Shown here: positions 1-10,748 of the stretch, in pieces | How the letters are laid out: every line of letters begins with the position of its first letter | Numbering within the stretch: position 1 is the stretch's first letter | Assembly: GCA_027604005.1 (NCBI GenBank) | Contig: JADGJT010000031.1 | Location: 55,754 to 102,558 of the forward strand | Direction of reading: 5' to 3' | Source of the DNA: Dinochytrium kinnereticum | Lineage: Eukaryota > Chytridiomycota > Chytridiomycetes > Chytridiales > Chytridiaceae | DNA length: 46,805 bases | The notes under the pieces: model-generated | Seen by the model: the letters and a program-made list of their open reading frames with translations, nothing else | Told to the model about the DNA's origin: nothing | Database searches by the model: none | Translations under genes and position numbers: made by a program

Positions 1-137
1 AAAAAAAAGCAAAAAAAAAACAAGCAAGCAAACAATAACCAAAGTGAGAAAGTCCACAAAAATCCCAGCATCAAACGAAAGCAAAAATAGAGGAGAAAAA
101 AGAGAAGGGGGGGGGGGGGGAGGGGGGGGTTGCATGA
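1..137. other. A-rich and G-run spacer 3' of CHO2
   Basis: The window opens in low-complexity DNA: A-runs, then two G-runs at about 107-129 separated by one A. It lies directly downstream of the CHO2 stop codon (CHO2 reads leftwards), so it is probably its 3' UTR, where the G-runs would be C-runs in the mRNA. No gene is visible. Confidence 0.6.
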
Positions 138-3100
138 TCACTCATCATAATCATCGTCCATGTTCCCAGCCTCGAACGACCTAATAGAGTCGCCATCCCC
201 ATCCCCCGTCACCACTTGCACAGGAGACAAAGCAACCCTAGCCTCGCAGATCTGCGTAAAAACAAAGAAACAAACATTAGCGGTTGGCCGAGAAACAGAA
301 AAAGAAAAAAAGGGAAAAAAGAAAGAAAAGCATCATTTAGATCTAACCTTTCGGGCAAGCATGCGAACCGTTCCCAAAATCCGAACCACCTTCCAAGAAA
401 AGTCAATGCCAAATATCTGGCGAACCCCGTAAACGATCCTCTTCGCAACCCTCTCCTTGTATCGGGAAAATGAACCTGCAAAACATGGCGTAAACGACAG
501 ACTCAGAGGCAAGCCTTCAAGATGGAAGACAACAAGAAAAAAAAACTCACGAGCATCCGGCGTATCCTCCCCAGGAACGCACTTCTCCAAAATATCCTCA
601 TCAATACCCAAAGGCCCCCTCCCTATAACCCCAACTTCCTCCCCAACGGGTGACGGCTCCTCCCCATCAATATCAACACACCTCTCAACATACTCCCTCA
701 ACACACGAATAACCCTCACAACAACCGTATCAACGACCTCCTCTTCCCCTCCATCTTCCAGCCGAGACTCAAAAGAACCACCAATAGACCTTAAGGGATC
801 AGGTCCCCCAAACAGCGGGGACTCCAAAGCCTCCACCAATCCACCAGCAGCGGCCTCTCTCCCGTCCCAATCAAACGGATCAACCACAACCTCGAAAACC
901 TGGGAGATGGCGAGGACAGAGTAAGATCCGTCAAGGTGGTATCGAGCCTCATAAGCTCCAAGCTTCCAAGGCAGTCTTGTTCGGTGGAATTTAAGGGTAC
1001 CGGTCACGACCCTCAATCCAGGGTCGTTTTTTGACCTGTTGACTGTGACTGGTGTCTCTCCCAGCATCACGCGGGTGGATAGAAGAGTTGGGACAGCGGG
1101 ATTAGAAGTTTTCCTCTTCCGAGAAGTTGTGGCCGTTGGGGATACATCAGTCTTGCTTGCCGCATCAACTGAAGGCGGAACAAGCGTCACTGAATCATCA
1201 CTCACGGCACCTCCACCCTCTTCATCCGACGACAAAGGCAAAATAGTTGGCGCAACAACCCTCCCTGCAGCCTGCACTCTCTTAAGCAAAGGTTTACTGG
1301 GATCCTCATCGTCCTCTCTTCTCCAAAGACCAGTGACAAAGATCCACAGTGAGTTTCGAGAGGTGGTGATCTCAGGAGAAAGGTTGTGTGAGGCACCGTA
1401 GATACCTACCCAGTCGAGGCGTTTAAGGGTTTCACGGGCGCATGTAAAACGGATGTTGATGGGCTCGCCGAGTCGGAAGGTAATGATGGGGTGGGATGAA
1501 GAAGGAGTTTGAGGGGTTGGTGTTATTACGGAGTCATCGTGAGCAGGGAAAGTAAGGGTGTAGAGAGCGAGTGGGATAAGAGGAGACGGGCTTCGTGAGG
1601 TTCTAAGAATAAGAGGTCATTGTAAGCAACTAGAGTCTGGTCCAGCAACTAAAAAAATAACACCGCAAAGCTTACACGCTAGCAAGCCTCTCCACCCTCT
1701 TGGTGACAATCATCTTGGCATCCTCCACAATCTGATTCACCCTCGGTTTCGTCCTACTAACCGCCACCTTCATGGTCTCCGAAAAGCTCGTTGGTCTCGA
1801 CAGTCGAAACGGCAATCCCTCTCTCCTCCTCCTAAACCCACCCCCAACCCCAGCACTCTCCCCATCCTCCCCAGACCCCTCCTCCGCAGACCCTTTCCAT
1901 CCCTCGGTCTGCCGATTCCCAGAATCAGCTCGAGTATTCCTGGCCTTCCCAATGATGAGTGCACCATCGTCGTCATCATCGTCATCATCAACGGTCTGAC
2001 CAACTGACTGACTTCGCCGACCCCAGCGTGACCGATCCTCACACTCTCTATCCGTTCCTCCAGTGTACCGCACCTTCTCCTTCTCAAAAGAAGAGCTCAT
2101 CGACTCCGTGTCAATATCATCCTCTCCATCATCCTTCCAAGACGCTATATCCCAAATCCCGCTGGTGCTCATCACCCTCCTAAGGCTCCCAATTCTGCCC
2201 CCCATCCTCCTATCTAAATTCCTCACAACTCGCCCAACAACAGCCTTAGCCCTGCCTTCAATCCTCTCCACCCCTTCCCGAAGTGCTTTAGGCATTCCAG
2301 CCTCTTCCCTAGGTCGAACGCGAGTCCCATACTTCTTCTTCATGTGCGGCAGCTCAACGTATCGTACAAAAAGCCAATTGCTAGCTTGCCCAAACACCGT
2401 AAGCCAGATCAGATACCAATTTCCGCAAACCCAAGTGATACCCCAAGCGGAGGCGGTGGCAGCCCATGCGTTAGGGTGGTTGAGAAACCGGTAAACTCCA
2501 GTGTAATTCAGACGGCTCTGATCCCTTAACGCACCGGCATCGAGGAAAAAGTCACCGTAGAACCACCCGAAATCACCAAGAGCGTTATGGATGGATATCG
2601 CCGTCCAAGCGTGAAGACAGATAGTGATCTTTGATAAGATGAATCAGCATTTCAAATCACAGAGTAAGAGTGATTACCAGGGCGACTGTGTGTTTGAGCA
2701 TTACAGTCCCGTAGAGCCAGTTTTCTGGGACAGTATAGAATCGGCACGCGCAGATGAAGAACGTGATGTACGTCATAGACTGTGACATATTGAAAATGCT
2801 AACGGCCGTGAAGACAAACGTCAAATCCAAAACCACACAAAAAAAAGAATGCACAGAGGTTTAAAATGTGCCACTCACATCTTCCACTGCTGAAACGCTT
2901 CCTTCGTAGTCTCTCCATACTTGATAAAATGCCGACTCCAAAACTTCGACGTGCTCTGAAGATGCAAGATCAACCCCAACACCCAATTATAAGTAAATCT
3001 CCAAAAAACAGCTTGTCTGTTGAAGCCAAAAAAAAAAAAAAGGTCGCCATTAGTCCCTTCGGCTTCAAGACAATCCTATCCTCACCCAACGTAAAAATAA

Positions 3101-4627
3101 AGTTTCCAAGGACTCTCCTCAATCGGGCCAACCATGATGGCTGTGATGAGAGTGTAGATCCAGATACCAACCGTGAAGAGGTCGGAGCTTCGAAACCAGT
3201 CAAAGTTTCGGAGAATGATAAGGTCGCGCTGGAAGTAATTCTGAAGAATCTTCTTATCGTGGCGCGTGTCTAATAAAAGAAAAAAATTGACGAACAACGA
3301 TTAAACCTCAATACCTTGAATCGAATGATCACAGTATCCAGAACCCAGGCCATTGCCAAGAGAGGAAAATCTCCTACCGTCTGAATCAGCATTAGGCGAT
3401 TTGTAAACCTTCTCCAAATGCGGGTTCTCCACAAAAAAGAGAAACATCAACTGCGCAACATGAGCTGCAAGCGAGACAAATAGAACCGTGTAACTCTTCG
3501 CGATCAACGCAGCTCCATAAAACCCAACGTATCCCACAGAGTACATAGGGTGAGGTGCCATCTCATACACTCCAGACAAAGTCGGCGAAGTATCGATGAG
3601 AAAGAAAAAGTCTCCCCAGTCTAGAACATTATCCAGAATCAGTTTATATCTTTTCAGGAGCCGGCGTGTATGGGGAACAGGTGGCAACGGAGAGGAGAAA
3701 TTCTACAAACTCGCAAAGAGGAGGAGGAAGGAGGCATAAAAGAAGCCGACAGGACATTTTGTTGTCAAAAAAAAACAAAAACAAACTCACACCACGCGAA
3801 ATCCTTAATCTCTCGTTTGGCGTCCAACCTCACCCACCACCCAAAGATAACAAGAATGGTTCCGGCGAGGTATCGAAGCCAATCCGTCCATCCCAAGGAA
3901 TCAAAGGACGGAATGTCAAAATGGGCGATAGCGAAAAAGAGGTAACAGATATTATCGTTCACCATGATCAAGTCAACGACGCCTCGAAATAGTATCCAGG
4001 TTGTGAATTCCGCAGGAAGAGCCTTCAAAAACAAAACGAAATAAAACCAAAACAGTGATGAGCAGCATTCCTTCTCTTTTTTTTTCAACCAAAAAAACAA
4101 AAGCAAACCTCAAAACTCTCATCAACGAGTCCTATCTTCTTCTTCAATTCCCCAACAAAGTACTCCACCCAAGGGCCCCTCTTCCTCTGCTGACGCCCTC
4201 CCAAATTCAATTTCTTAGCCCACCTCACTAGCACCGCATGAGTACTCTGCAGCTTCAAAAAAACCCCCAACCCAACATTATACACGATCCTCCAAAACGC
4301 AAACAAGTAAAGAAACGTCATCTTGTTCGATTCTCGAGTTCCCATCATCAAGATCGCCACCTCCACTGCTAGAACTGACATGATGGACCATTCAAAGACC
4401 GATTGGGGGGTGGTTGGGTTGAAGAGGGCTTGAACGGCGTCTTGGGTTTGAGGGACTTGGAAAACTGGGTTTTTTCAAAGATAAGGAACAGAAGAAACAA
4501 AAAAAAAGTGGGTAGAAAGGAAGAGCGCGCTATCCTTACCTTGTCCCTTGAAGGTCCGTCCCCAGGAGAACGCAGCCTCCTCCTCATCGCCATCGACGGT
4601 CTCCTCAACAGGCTCCTTCGTAGCCAT
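138..4627 (-). CDS. CHO2: Phosphatidylethanolamine N-methyltransferase (Cho2), 11 exons
   Basis: Cho2 catalyses the first SAM-dependent methylation of phosphatidylethanolamine to phosphatidylcholine in the ER membrane. Exons (minus strand, 5' to 3'): 4540-4627, 4109-4464, 3791-4022, 3378-3620, 3086-3269, 2879-3016, 2678-2798, 1676-2628, 551-1602, 348-475, 138-251; 1,202 aa. Two copies of the family methyltransferase motif are visible: WGDFFFL...[15 protein letters not shown] in exon 4 and YGDFFLD...[13 protein letters not shown] in exon 8, with many hydrophobic segments between. The C-terminal soluble part has the typical [16 protein letters not shown] strand region. The start is the first Met of an N-terminus containing [17 protein letters not shown], which resembles fungal Cho2. 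The protein is longer than the yeast enzyme (about 870 aa), mainly through low-complexity stretches, including eight Asp encoded near 1963-1995. It diverges from the FYR-PHD gene with 48 bp between starts. Assignment is firm; exact splice sites are eye-called. Confidence 0.93.
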
Positions 4628-4675
4628 AAGAGTCGCACCAAAGGCAATTTTCAAACAAAACAGAAAATCGACAAG
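4628..4675. promoter_or_regulatory. 48-bp divergent intergenic region between CHO2 and the FYR-PHD gene
   Basis: Only 48 bp separate the CHO2 ATG (ending 4627, minus) and the FYR-PHD ATG (starting 4676, plus). No TATA box is visible. Both core promoters and 5' UTRs must overlap the opposite gene's UTR or first exon unless one of the starts is wrong. Confidence 0.5.
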
Positions 4676-6743
4676 ATGGGAGGCCCTGAGGCCATCGGAC
4701 AGGGCCATGGCCAAGGCGGTGATTCTCAAGAGGAGGTTATCAGATGGAGCGACTCCGAGGACGAAATTAGTCCCGCTCCCACTCTAAAGTCCCCCGTAAA
4801 ACCGACCCCTCAACCAACGTCCAACGGAACGCCTGGACCCAAAAAAGCAACCATCGACCCACCTGCGCTGTAAGGTCCCTCAGCATTGCCCTTGCATCCA
4901 TATCAAACCAGATCTCCAAATTACTTTTTTTTTTTTACTTTATGCATCCCGCATATTTTTGGTACTAAAAAAACAAACTTTAAGTGAGTCCCACTTAAGT
5001 CAGTACGAATTGGAACGTGAGGCAAGAATACGGCAAAACCGTGAGCTGTTGATGAGTCTTGATATGGTTGATACTAGTATCACTGGCGACGCCGCCTCAG
5101 CCAGCGCAAAAGCTAAGCGGCATTATAATAAGAGGAAGAGGAGGGAGGAAGCGGCTGCTGCAGAGGCGTCCAGATTGTCTAGACGACTTCGTGGAGAGAA
5201 GCCTGAAGCGGTAATCATTTTTCCCCCCTTTATCAATTTTAAAGTTTACGCGCCGGTTACGGCTTGCCTTTTTTTTTCTCCGTTTTTGGTTGGCATCCTA
5301 AATAATGGTGAATGATTATTGAAGTTTCGTTTACCCATTGACGCGAACAACAGATCCGGTTTGGAAAGTCCAAGCGATATAAACTTGGGAACGCGGATAA
5401 CAGCGACATGGACTCTGATGAAGATTATGATAAGAGCATCGCAAAACAGTTCATCACAGAACTGCAACGAGAACCCATCGTAGTCGCTGCCCCATTTACT
5501 TTGGCAAGTGTAAAGCTTACCATCTGGAATCTCGGTCAAGTCTTGGATGATGTTGATCGCCGTCCGTTGTTCTGGAGTCAAAGAGGGGTGGGGCGCTTTA
5601 TTTCTCTTTCTTGTCTTTCTTGCTTTCCCGTTCAATCTTTAAAAAAAAACGGCAACTTTTTTTTTTCCCATCGCAAACTTACTGTTATGGATTATTATCC
5701 TCTTTTTCTCTTTTCTTTAAGTGTCGGTATCGTCATCAATACCCTATCGGATTCCATGCCACCAAAACACAGTTTGGAAGGGACTGGATCATGACGATTG
5801 AAGATGGGAAAGAAGACGGACCGGTTTTCAAGGTGGAAAGTAACGACGGCCACGTCTTCACAGGAAGCAGTCCCACTCGACCATGGACCGATATCTGCAT
5901 TCAGCTTTACGGCAAGGTCGGCTCTCAACTCTCTCTCTACGTTATCCATTCACTCAAGATTTCAACCTAACCAAACACCCCCAACCTCCCCTGTTACCAA
6001 ACCTCCCTTCTCCCAACCAGCAATCCAAAACTCGCGTTTCAGGTCCTTTCCAATTCGGTTTCACTGACCCCTTTCTCCAAGCCATCCTCTCAAGTCTCGA
6101 CCCCCTCCACGGTGAAGACGCCGAGCCCTCTCTCCCGACAACCTCAAAACCCTCCGACACAGTCCTCCCAATCCGCGGTGTGAGATTCGGCGAACGAAAA
6201 CGCGGGCGCCCCAAACGGTCCACCGATCCGCATGCGAGATGGACGGAACAGGCCCTGGAGATTGGTGCTTTGCAGATTGTCACGGATGGGGTGAAGGTTG
6301 AGAAGGAGGGAGTGAAGGAGAATTTGAAGAGGGGGGTAGAGGAGGGAGGTGGGAGGCCGAAGAGGGCTGCGGTTGTGAAAGGAGAGATGGAGGCTGAGAA
6401 GCGGAGGCAGTCAATGCCTGTTCGAACGCCTGTAAAGAAGACAGAAGCAACACCACAAATACCACGATCAGCGCCTCCGAAGCAAAAAACAAAGAACCTT
6501 AAGCTTCCCCCACCTCCTGTAGACCCCGTAGAGGAGATTGTGGATTGCATCTGCGACACACCAGATCTGGATGATGGGACTCTGATGGTTTCGTGTGATC
6601 ATTGTTTGGTTTGGTATCATTCTAGGTGTGTTGAAGATGTAGATGTTGGGAAGAAGAAGAAGAAGAAGAAGAAGAGGGTTGCTGTTGTTGCTGTTGCAGA
6701 GTTGAAGGAGGAGGATGAGTGGATTTGTCCGAGATGTAGTTGA
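4676..6743 (+). CDS. FYR-domain and PHD-finger nuclear protein, 5 exons
   Basis: A probable chromatin reader. Exons 4676-4869, 4985-5210, 5354-5587, 5722-5916, 6021-6743; 523 aa. The N-terminus is acidic and then coiled/basic (KRHYNKRKRREE). A FYRN-like stretch follows (LTIWNLGQVLDD ... YPIGFHATKTQF), then the FYRC-like part with VFTGSSPTRPWTDI and SGPFQFGFTDP. The last 70 residues form a C4HC3 PHD finger: CIC, SCDHC, WYHSRC, WICPRC. The Trp-Tyr-His triad and the upstream Asp-Gly...Met resemble H3K4me3-binding PHD fingers (family knowledge; binding itself is inferred). An eight-Lys run from a GAA/AAG microsatellite (about 6650-6674) sits between the last two zinc-ligand pairs. The order FYR then PHD differs from MLL proteins; the FYR part is closest in plan to TBRG1-like proteins. 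The exon 3 donor (GTGGGG) and exon 4 donor (GTCGGC) are weak, so those junctions are the least certain. Confidence 0.72.
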
Positions 6744-7137
6744 GTCGCAGGGAGTGGGGTATTTCTTTTTATTGTAGATCTTGTTTGCTTTTGGCTTCTG
6801 GAGTGGAGGGAAATGGTTGTTTTATTATTGTTTTTAATACATAGTATTAATATTCTGTCGGATAAACATGGGATATGTCATGGTCCTTTTTTAAATTTCA
6901 CCCCAAGAGCTGGAAAGAGCAGACTTCAAAAACAGCAATATTGAGATGGTCCATGCAGGATAGGCTCTTTGCCAAAGAATCCAATGACATCAATTCACTT
7001 TCATCAACAATTACTACCACCGCTTTCTTGGCAAGTTATCTTTGTATCAACAAACCGTCTACGATTTAAAAGAAACAATCGGCGAGGCAGTTACGTCCTT
7101 CACTCTTCGTCATCATTTTACTTTGCATCTTTTCTGT
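6744..7137. other. Intergenic, 3' flank of FYR-PHD gene
   Basis: A/T-rich sequence between the FYR-PHD stop and the foldback element. Short open frames here have no recognisable similarity. No RNA gene seen. Confidence 0.5.
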
Positions 7138-7276
7138 CTTCAACTCGTGTAATGGGCGGGCGAAAATGATAACAGAGGTATGCACCTTAACGTGCATACC
7201 TCTGTTATCATTTTCGCCCATTACACCATAAGTTCCATACCTCTGTCATCATTTTTGCCCATTACACGAGTTGAAG
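7138..7276. mobile_element. Palindromic foldback element, MITE-like
   Basis: The 139-bp block starts with CTTCAACTCGTGTAATGGGC and ends with its reverse complement (GCCCATTACACGAGTTGAAG). Inside, 7147-7185 and 7192-7226 form an almost perfect hairpin with a six-base loop (CTTAAC); the left arm has a 4-bp GGGC duplication. A third, diverged copy of the arm (two substitutions, inverted relative to the left arm) lies at 7234-7276. So one roughly 40-bp unit is present three times: once forward, twice reversed. No coding capacity and no clear target-site duplication. It could instead be a shared transcription terminator for the two convergent neighbours. Confidence 0.6.
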
Positions 7277-7662
7277 TGACGGTGGCAGACATAGATCTAG
7301 CTGTCGTTTGCGGACAGCCGCAGTAACGAGAGGCCATCCAGGCGTAGATGTATGATTATGACGGAGCTCACAGTATTCTCGCTTTCACGGTTGTAACATT
7401 CCAGGCCAAAGCAGCATTGATCAAATTCTGATCCGAATGGGGCGCACCATACATACCAAAAAGTGAAGAAAACGTCTGTGATAGGCCATCCCTACCGATC
7501 GCTCTCCTAAGTACGAATCTTGAAATCAAGGCATAGCAGAAAAACTGTATTCATCAAACCAAGAACGAGTACAGTCTCTCACAACAAATAAATAAAGATA
7601 ATGAAATCGCAGAAGAACATTGGGTATACGCTACTAGTACCAAGACGACATCTCAAAACACC
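7277..7662. other. Intergenic, 3' flank of first cysteine-rich gene
   Basis: Mixed sequence between the foldback element and the stop codon of the convergent cysteine-rich gene; probably its 3' UTR and spacer. Nothing else recognised. Confidence 0.4.
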
Positions 7663-8304
7663 TCAAAAGAACGCCCCCGCAACACCAACAGCCGCCAACG
7701 AAGCTGCCAAAAGGTTGCCAGCGGAAGCCACACAAACGTTTGCCGAAGATTTGATATTACACCCTGGCGCCTCCTTCTTGATATCCTCAATCAAAGCTGA
7801 ACAGCTCGCCTTTCCAGCCACGCAGTTTGCAAATGACTGAGTGGCGGGGCAGGCGCAGGATGGGAAGGGAGCGCCGTTGTCGTAGTAGTCAAAGGACTGG
7901 ACGGCGCAATTGCTCACCTTCTAATTTACAAAAAAAACAAACACAAATGAGACAGAATTCTCAGACAGGATATGGAAGACGAGTGGATTGCTCACCGAAA
8001 CGTCGACCAAGAACGCGCCATAACAGGTCAACAGTTCCTCCATTTTACACGACTTGTATTTGTCGAACCCTGGAATCGCCGTCGACGACGGAGCTGCAGA
8101 GGTCGCTTGAGTGGTGGTCGTGGTCAAGGTCAAGATGGGGATGCTTGCGGTGGTGGTGGCGAGAGTTGCAGCTGAGGTAGTAGAAGCATCGCTCGTGGCC
8201 TCTGCAGCAGAGGAGGTTGACTCGCTGCCGGCTTGGGTGGTGGTATCTTGAGCGATGGCTGAGACGATGAGGGAGGCAAAGGTAAGGGTGGCAAGGAAGC
8301 GCAT
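7663..8304 (-). CDS. Secreted eight-cysteine CFEM-like protein A, 2 exons
   Basis: Exons 7996-8304 and 7663-7920 (minus), 188 aa. A signal peptide (MRFLATLTFASLIVSAIAQ) is followed by a Thr/Ser/Ala-rich mucin-like spacer of about 75 residues, then a compact cysteine domain, then a hydrophobic C-terminus (LLAASLAAVGVAGAFF) typical of GPI-anchor signals. Cysteine pattern: C-x7-C-x13-C-x16-C-A-C-x8-C-x6-C-x13-C, plus one extra Cys near the tail. The C-x-C followed by spaced C, C, C resembles the second half of CFEM domains. The phase-0 intron lies exactly nine residues after Cys2, as in copies C and D. It is predicted to sit on the plasma membrane or in the cell wall; CFEM function (haem/iron or adhesion) is not shown here. 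Confidence 0.8.
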
Positions 8305-9257
8305 TTTTTTCCTGTGGAATTTGGGTTTTGGGGTTATTGATTGTTTTGAGTTTCTGGTGATTGCAGGGCTTGAAAGCTACTGGTTAGGGAATGGTAGCGG
8401 CAAGGTGTGGAGGTTTATAATGTGTTTTCAAGCTTCTAAAAATAAAAAGATGTGGTCTGAAAATAGAATTGTGGGGGTTAGGGGGGGAGGGGGCGGGCGA
8501 TCCCGCTTATCCAATGCAAAAATCTATTCCTGGAGATGAAGGAGGACGCTGCTTCCATCTCAATCCACCGCAGATCAACTCAGCTCTACTCATGAAGATC
8601 ACTATTCGAATGGCTGCTAGAAGAGGTGCGCAGGAAGCGCGCAACGCGTTTTCACTCTGTATTGGGCATCAATGAGGGATTAGAATATTCCTCGATCCAG
8701 CACACGCATATTCGCCGCATGCATTATCCCAGAGAATATTCCTGATGTATGCCTATTCGGAGCATCAATCACATGATGAAGCAGTATGATGAATGAAATG
8801 GATTGGATGAGGGCTTGATTGTTGAGGTGATTTGAATGTGACACAAAAGACCAAAAAGATAAATTTTTGACTGGCTGAAACACCAAACGAGTGATGGCGG
8901 GACGGCTTGTCTCTCCCCCCGCAGCTGATGTGACACCTGTGCACCCATGGGCAAACAGAGTGTGCCACACGAATGAAGGTGTCGACCAATCACATTCCTG
9001 CATCAGTCACCGCCTGCCCGCTGAAACCACGCCTCACTCCCAAGTTGAGTTGTTTGTTGGGTGACATTTCTTGATGAGTGTGGTTGTCACTCGGGGAACA
9101 TACCTTCCTCATCACACTGTTTGCCCTTAACACCTCCCTCAGCCCAAATCCTGGCTATAAAAAACCTGCCCCTCCCCCCTCTGCAGCTTCCTTACCCCAA
9201 CCAGCCAGCTCAACCTCATCCCTCTTTTCTCTTTTTACACAACACATTACTGCAACT
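8305..9257. promoter_or_regulatory. Divergent promoter region between cysteine-rich genes A and B
   Basis: About 950 bp without a gene. It must hold the upstream regions of both A (minus) and B (plus). A TATA-like motif for A reads TTATAAACC on the minus strand (8411-8420); B has a clear TATA box at 9156-9164. Confidence 0.55.
9156..9164 (+). promoter_or_regulatory. TATA box of cysteine-rich gene B
   Basis: TATAAAAAA in the context GGCTATAAAAAACC, about 95 bp upstream of the B start codon, leaving room for a 60-70 nt 5' UTR. Confidence 0.6.
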
Positions 9258-9872
9258 ATGCTCTACTCCAAGGCCATCCTTGCTGCCCTCGTCGCCTTTG
9301 CCGCCACCGCAATGGCCCAGGATGCCGAGTCCACCTCTGCCGTTGAGACCACCGCTGCCGAAGAGACCACCAGCGCCATCGCCGAGCCCACCGCCCCCGC
9401 GGAGGCCACTTCTGATGCTGAGACCCTGGTCTCCACCAGCGCCTCTGTCGCCACCCGAGCCACCACCACCACCGCCCCCGTCTCCATCTCCTCCACCCGT
9501 CCCGCTGCCGCGGCAACCTCCGCTCCCGCTATTGCTGACACTTCCAAGTGCTCTGATGCAGCGGCCACTACCAAGGCTCAAGCTTGCAGCACCTCCCTCA
9601 TCACGGATGTCAGCAAGTTGGACGCCGCCTGTCTCACCACCGTCACGACCTTGCTGTCGGCGCCCTCGAACAACGCCACGACCTTGAACGTCCCATCTTG
9701 CGCTTGCGCGGCTTTCAATAACTTTGCCAACTGCCTGAACTTCTGCCCTGAGGCTACTACCGCGTTGAAGAATGCTCTTCCTGCCGCGTGCAAGACCTCG
9801 GGTGGTTCCGCGATTGAGGTTGGCTCAATGGCAGCTGTCGCGGCTCTCTTCTCTGGGTTCTACCTTCTTTGA
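9258..9872 (+). CDS. Secreted eight-cysteine CFEM-like protein B, intronless
   Basis: Single exon, 204 aa, the only plus-strand copy. Signal peptide MLYSKAILAALVAFAATAMA, then a long Thr/Ser/Ala/Glu-rich spacer, the cysteine domain, and a hydrophobic tail (SMAAVAALFSGFYLL). Pattern: C-x11-C-x14-C-x22-C-A-C-x8-C-x3-C-x14-C, the closest of the five to CFEM spacing (C-x-C, C-x3-C, final C). The stretch DVSKLDAAC aligns with DVSKVSNC of copy A, where A has its intron, so B has probably lost that intron. The start is the first ATG after the TATA box. Codon use is strongly GC-rich at third positions, suggesting high expression (inference). Confidence 0.85.
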   Translation: MLYSKAILAALVAFAATAMAQDAESTSAVETTAAEETTSAIAEPTAPAEATSDAETLVSTSASVATRATTTTAPVSISSTRPAAAATSAPAIADTSKCSDAAATTKAQACSTSLITDVSKLDAACLTTVTTLLSAPSNNATTLNVPSCACAAFNNFANCLNFCPEATTALKNALPAACKTSGGSAIEVGSMAAVAALFSGFYLL

Positions 9873-9995
9873 GGATGAGCAGCGTTCTTTTTATCGGTTC
9901 CGATGTCCTTTTCCCTTTTTCCTTTCTTTCGTTCTTCCCTTTACTACTCCTGACGGTGAGGGCCTCAATGATGTGCTCTGCTAGTTATCAACCAC

Positions 9996-10001
9996 AATAA
10001 A
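9996..10001 (+). terminator. Putative polyadenylation signal of gene B
   Basis: AATAAA about 125 bp after the B stop codon, in a short A/T-rich segment. Confidence 0.5.
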
Positions 10002-10343
10002 TTCTTCACGGCCTCCATTAATTTACTTGATTCAGAATTATTTGAATTATTATTATTATTATTATAAGTTGATGAGTGTTGCTTCCAGTAAAACCCAAAT
10101 CAATCAATCCATATATCAATCAATCAATCAATCAACCAATGAAACGACAGTATGGCGCACGAACAGCTCTGCATCTGCATGGATTGCATGCTGTGATACT
10201 CCTGCCACTTGTATGATATCTCTGCTGCACATCAACATCTTTGTCTGCTGAACTGTTTGAGTATATTGAGAAAAGAGAACATGCGACCACTCTTCTCTCT
10301 GTTTTACTCACGTGCTGCTGGGAGACCTCACCCGCCTTCTGTG

Positions 10344-10614
10344 GTCGAGCCCACCACCAAGCCCTCCTCTCCTCCTTTCACTCTGCCTCTCATTTCAATC
10401 CTCTCGTGTACATGTTATTTCACCTCAATAAACTTTCGGCGGACAGACATTTAGCGCGCCACATTGTATCATTGAGTCCACAGCCCACTCGCGCCATGCG
10501 CCGTCGAGCCCATCACCATCCCCGACCCTACTCCTTCATTTCATCTCCTTCTTGTTTATTTCATTTTGAAGTCAATAGCTTACGGTGGCGGACAGACACC
10601 TTGGCGAGCGCCAC
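10344..10614. repeat. Diverged intergenic tandem duplication
   Basis: Two copies, 10344-10462 and 10503-10614, offset by about 159 bp. Both start GTCGAGCCCA/C, run through pyrimidine-rich sequence and end in GGCGGACAGACA followed by a GCG..GCCAC block. No open frame links them. Confidence 0.55.
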
Positions 10615-10748
10615 TGCCACTTGTTTTTTGTAAAAAACCCCGCAGAGATCATTCTTTAATAGTAAGTATACAATTCAGGTTGAGTATATAGTTAACCTGG
10701 ATTATATATTCAGCAACACGTCTATCATAGCTTAGGAGACTACACATC

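Larger units (their letters stand above)
9873..10748. other. Intergenic between convergent genes B and C
   Basis: 876 bp. It holds the B polyadenylation signal, (ATT)n at about 10045-10065, (CAAT)n at about 10099-10140 and a diverged duplication (10344-10614). No gene recognised. Confidence 0.5.

Noticed and set aside
5954..6559. 201-codon minus-strand frame opposite the FYR-PHD gene
   Set aside because: Antisense of the real last exon; no signal peptide or domain.
9216..9581. Gly-rich minus-strand frame opposite cysteine-rich gene B
   Set aside because: It is the complement of Ala/Thr/Pro codons in the mucin-like spacer.
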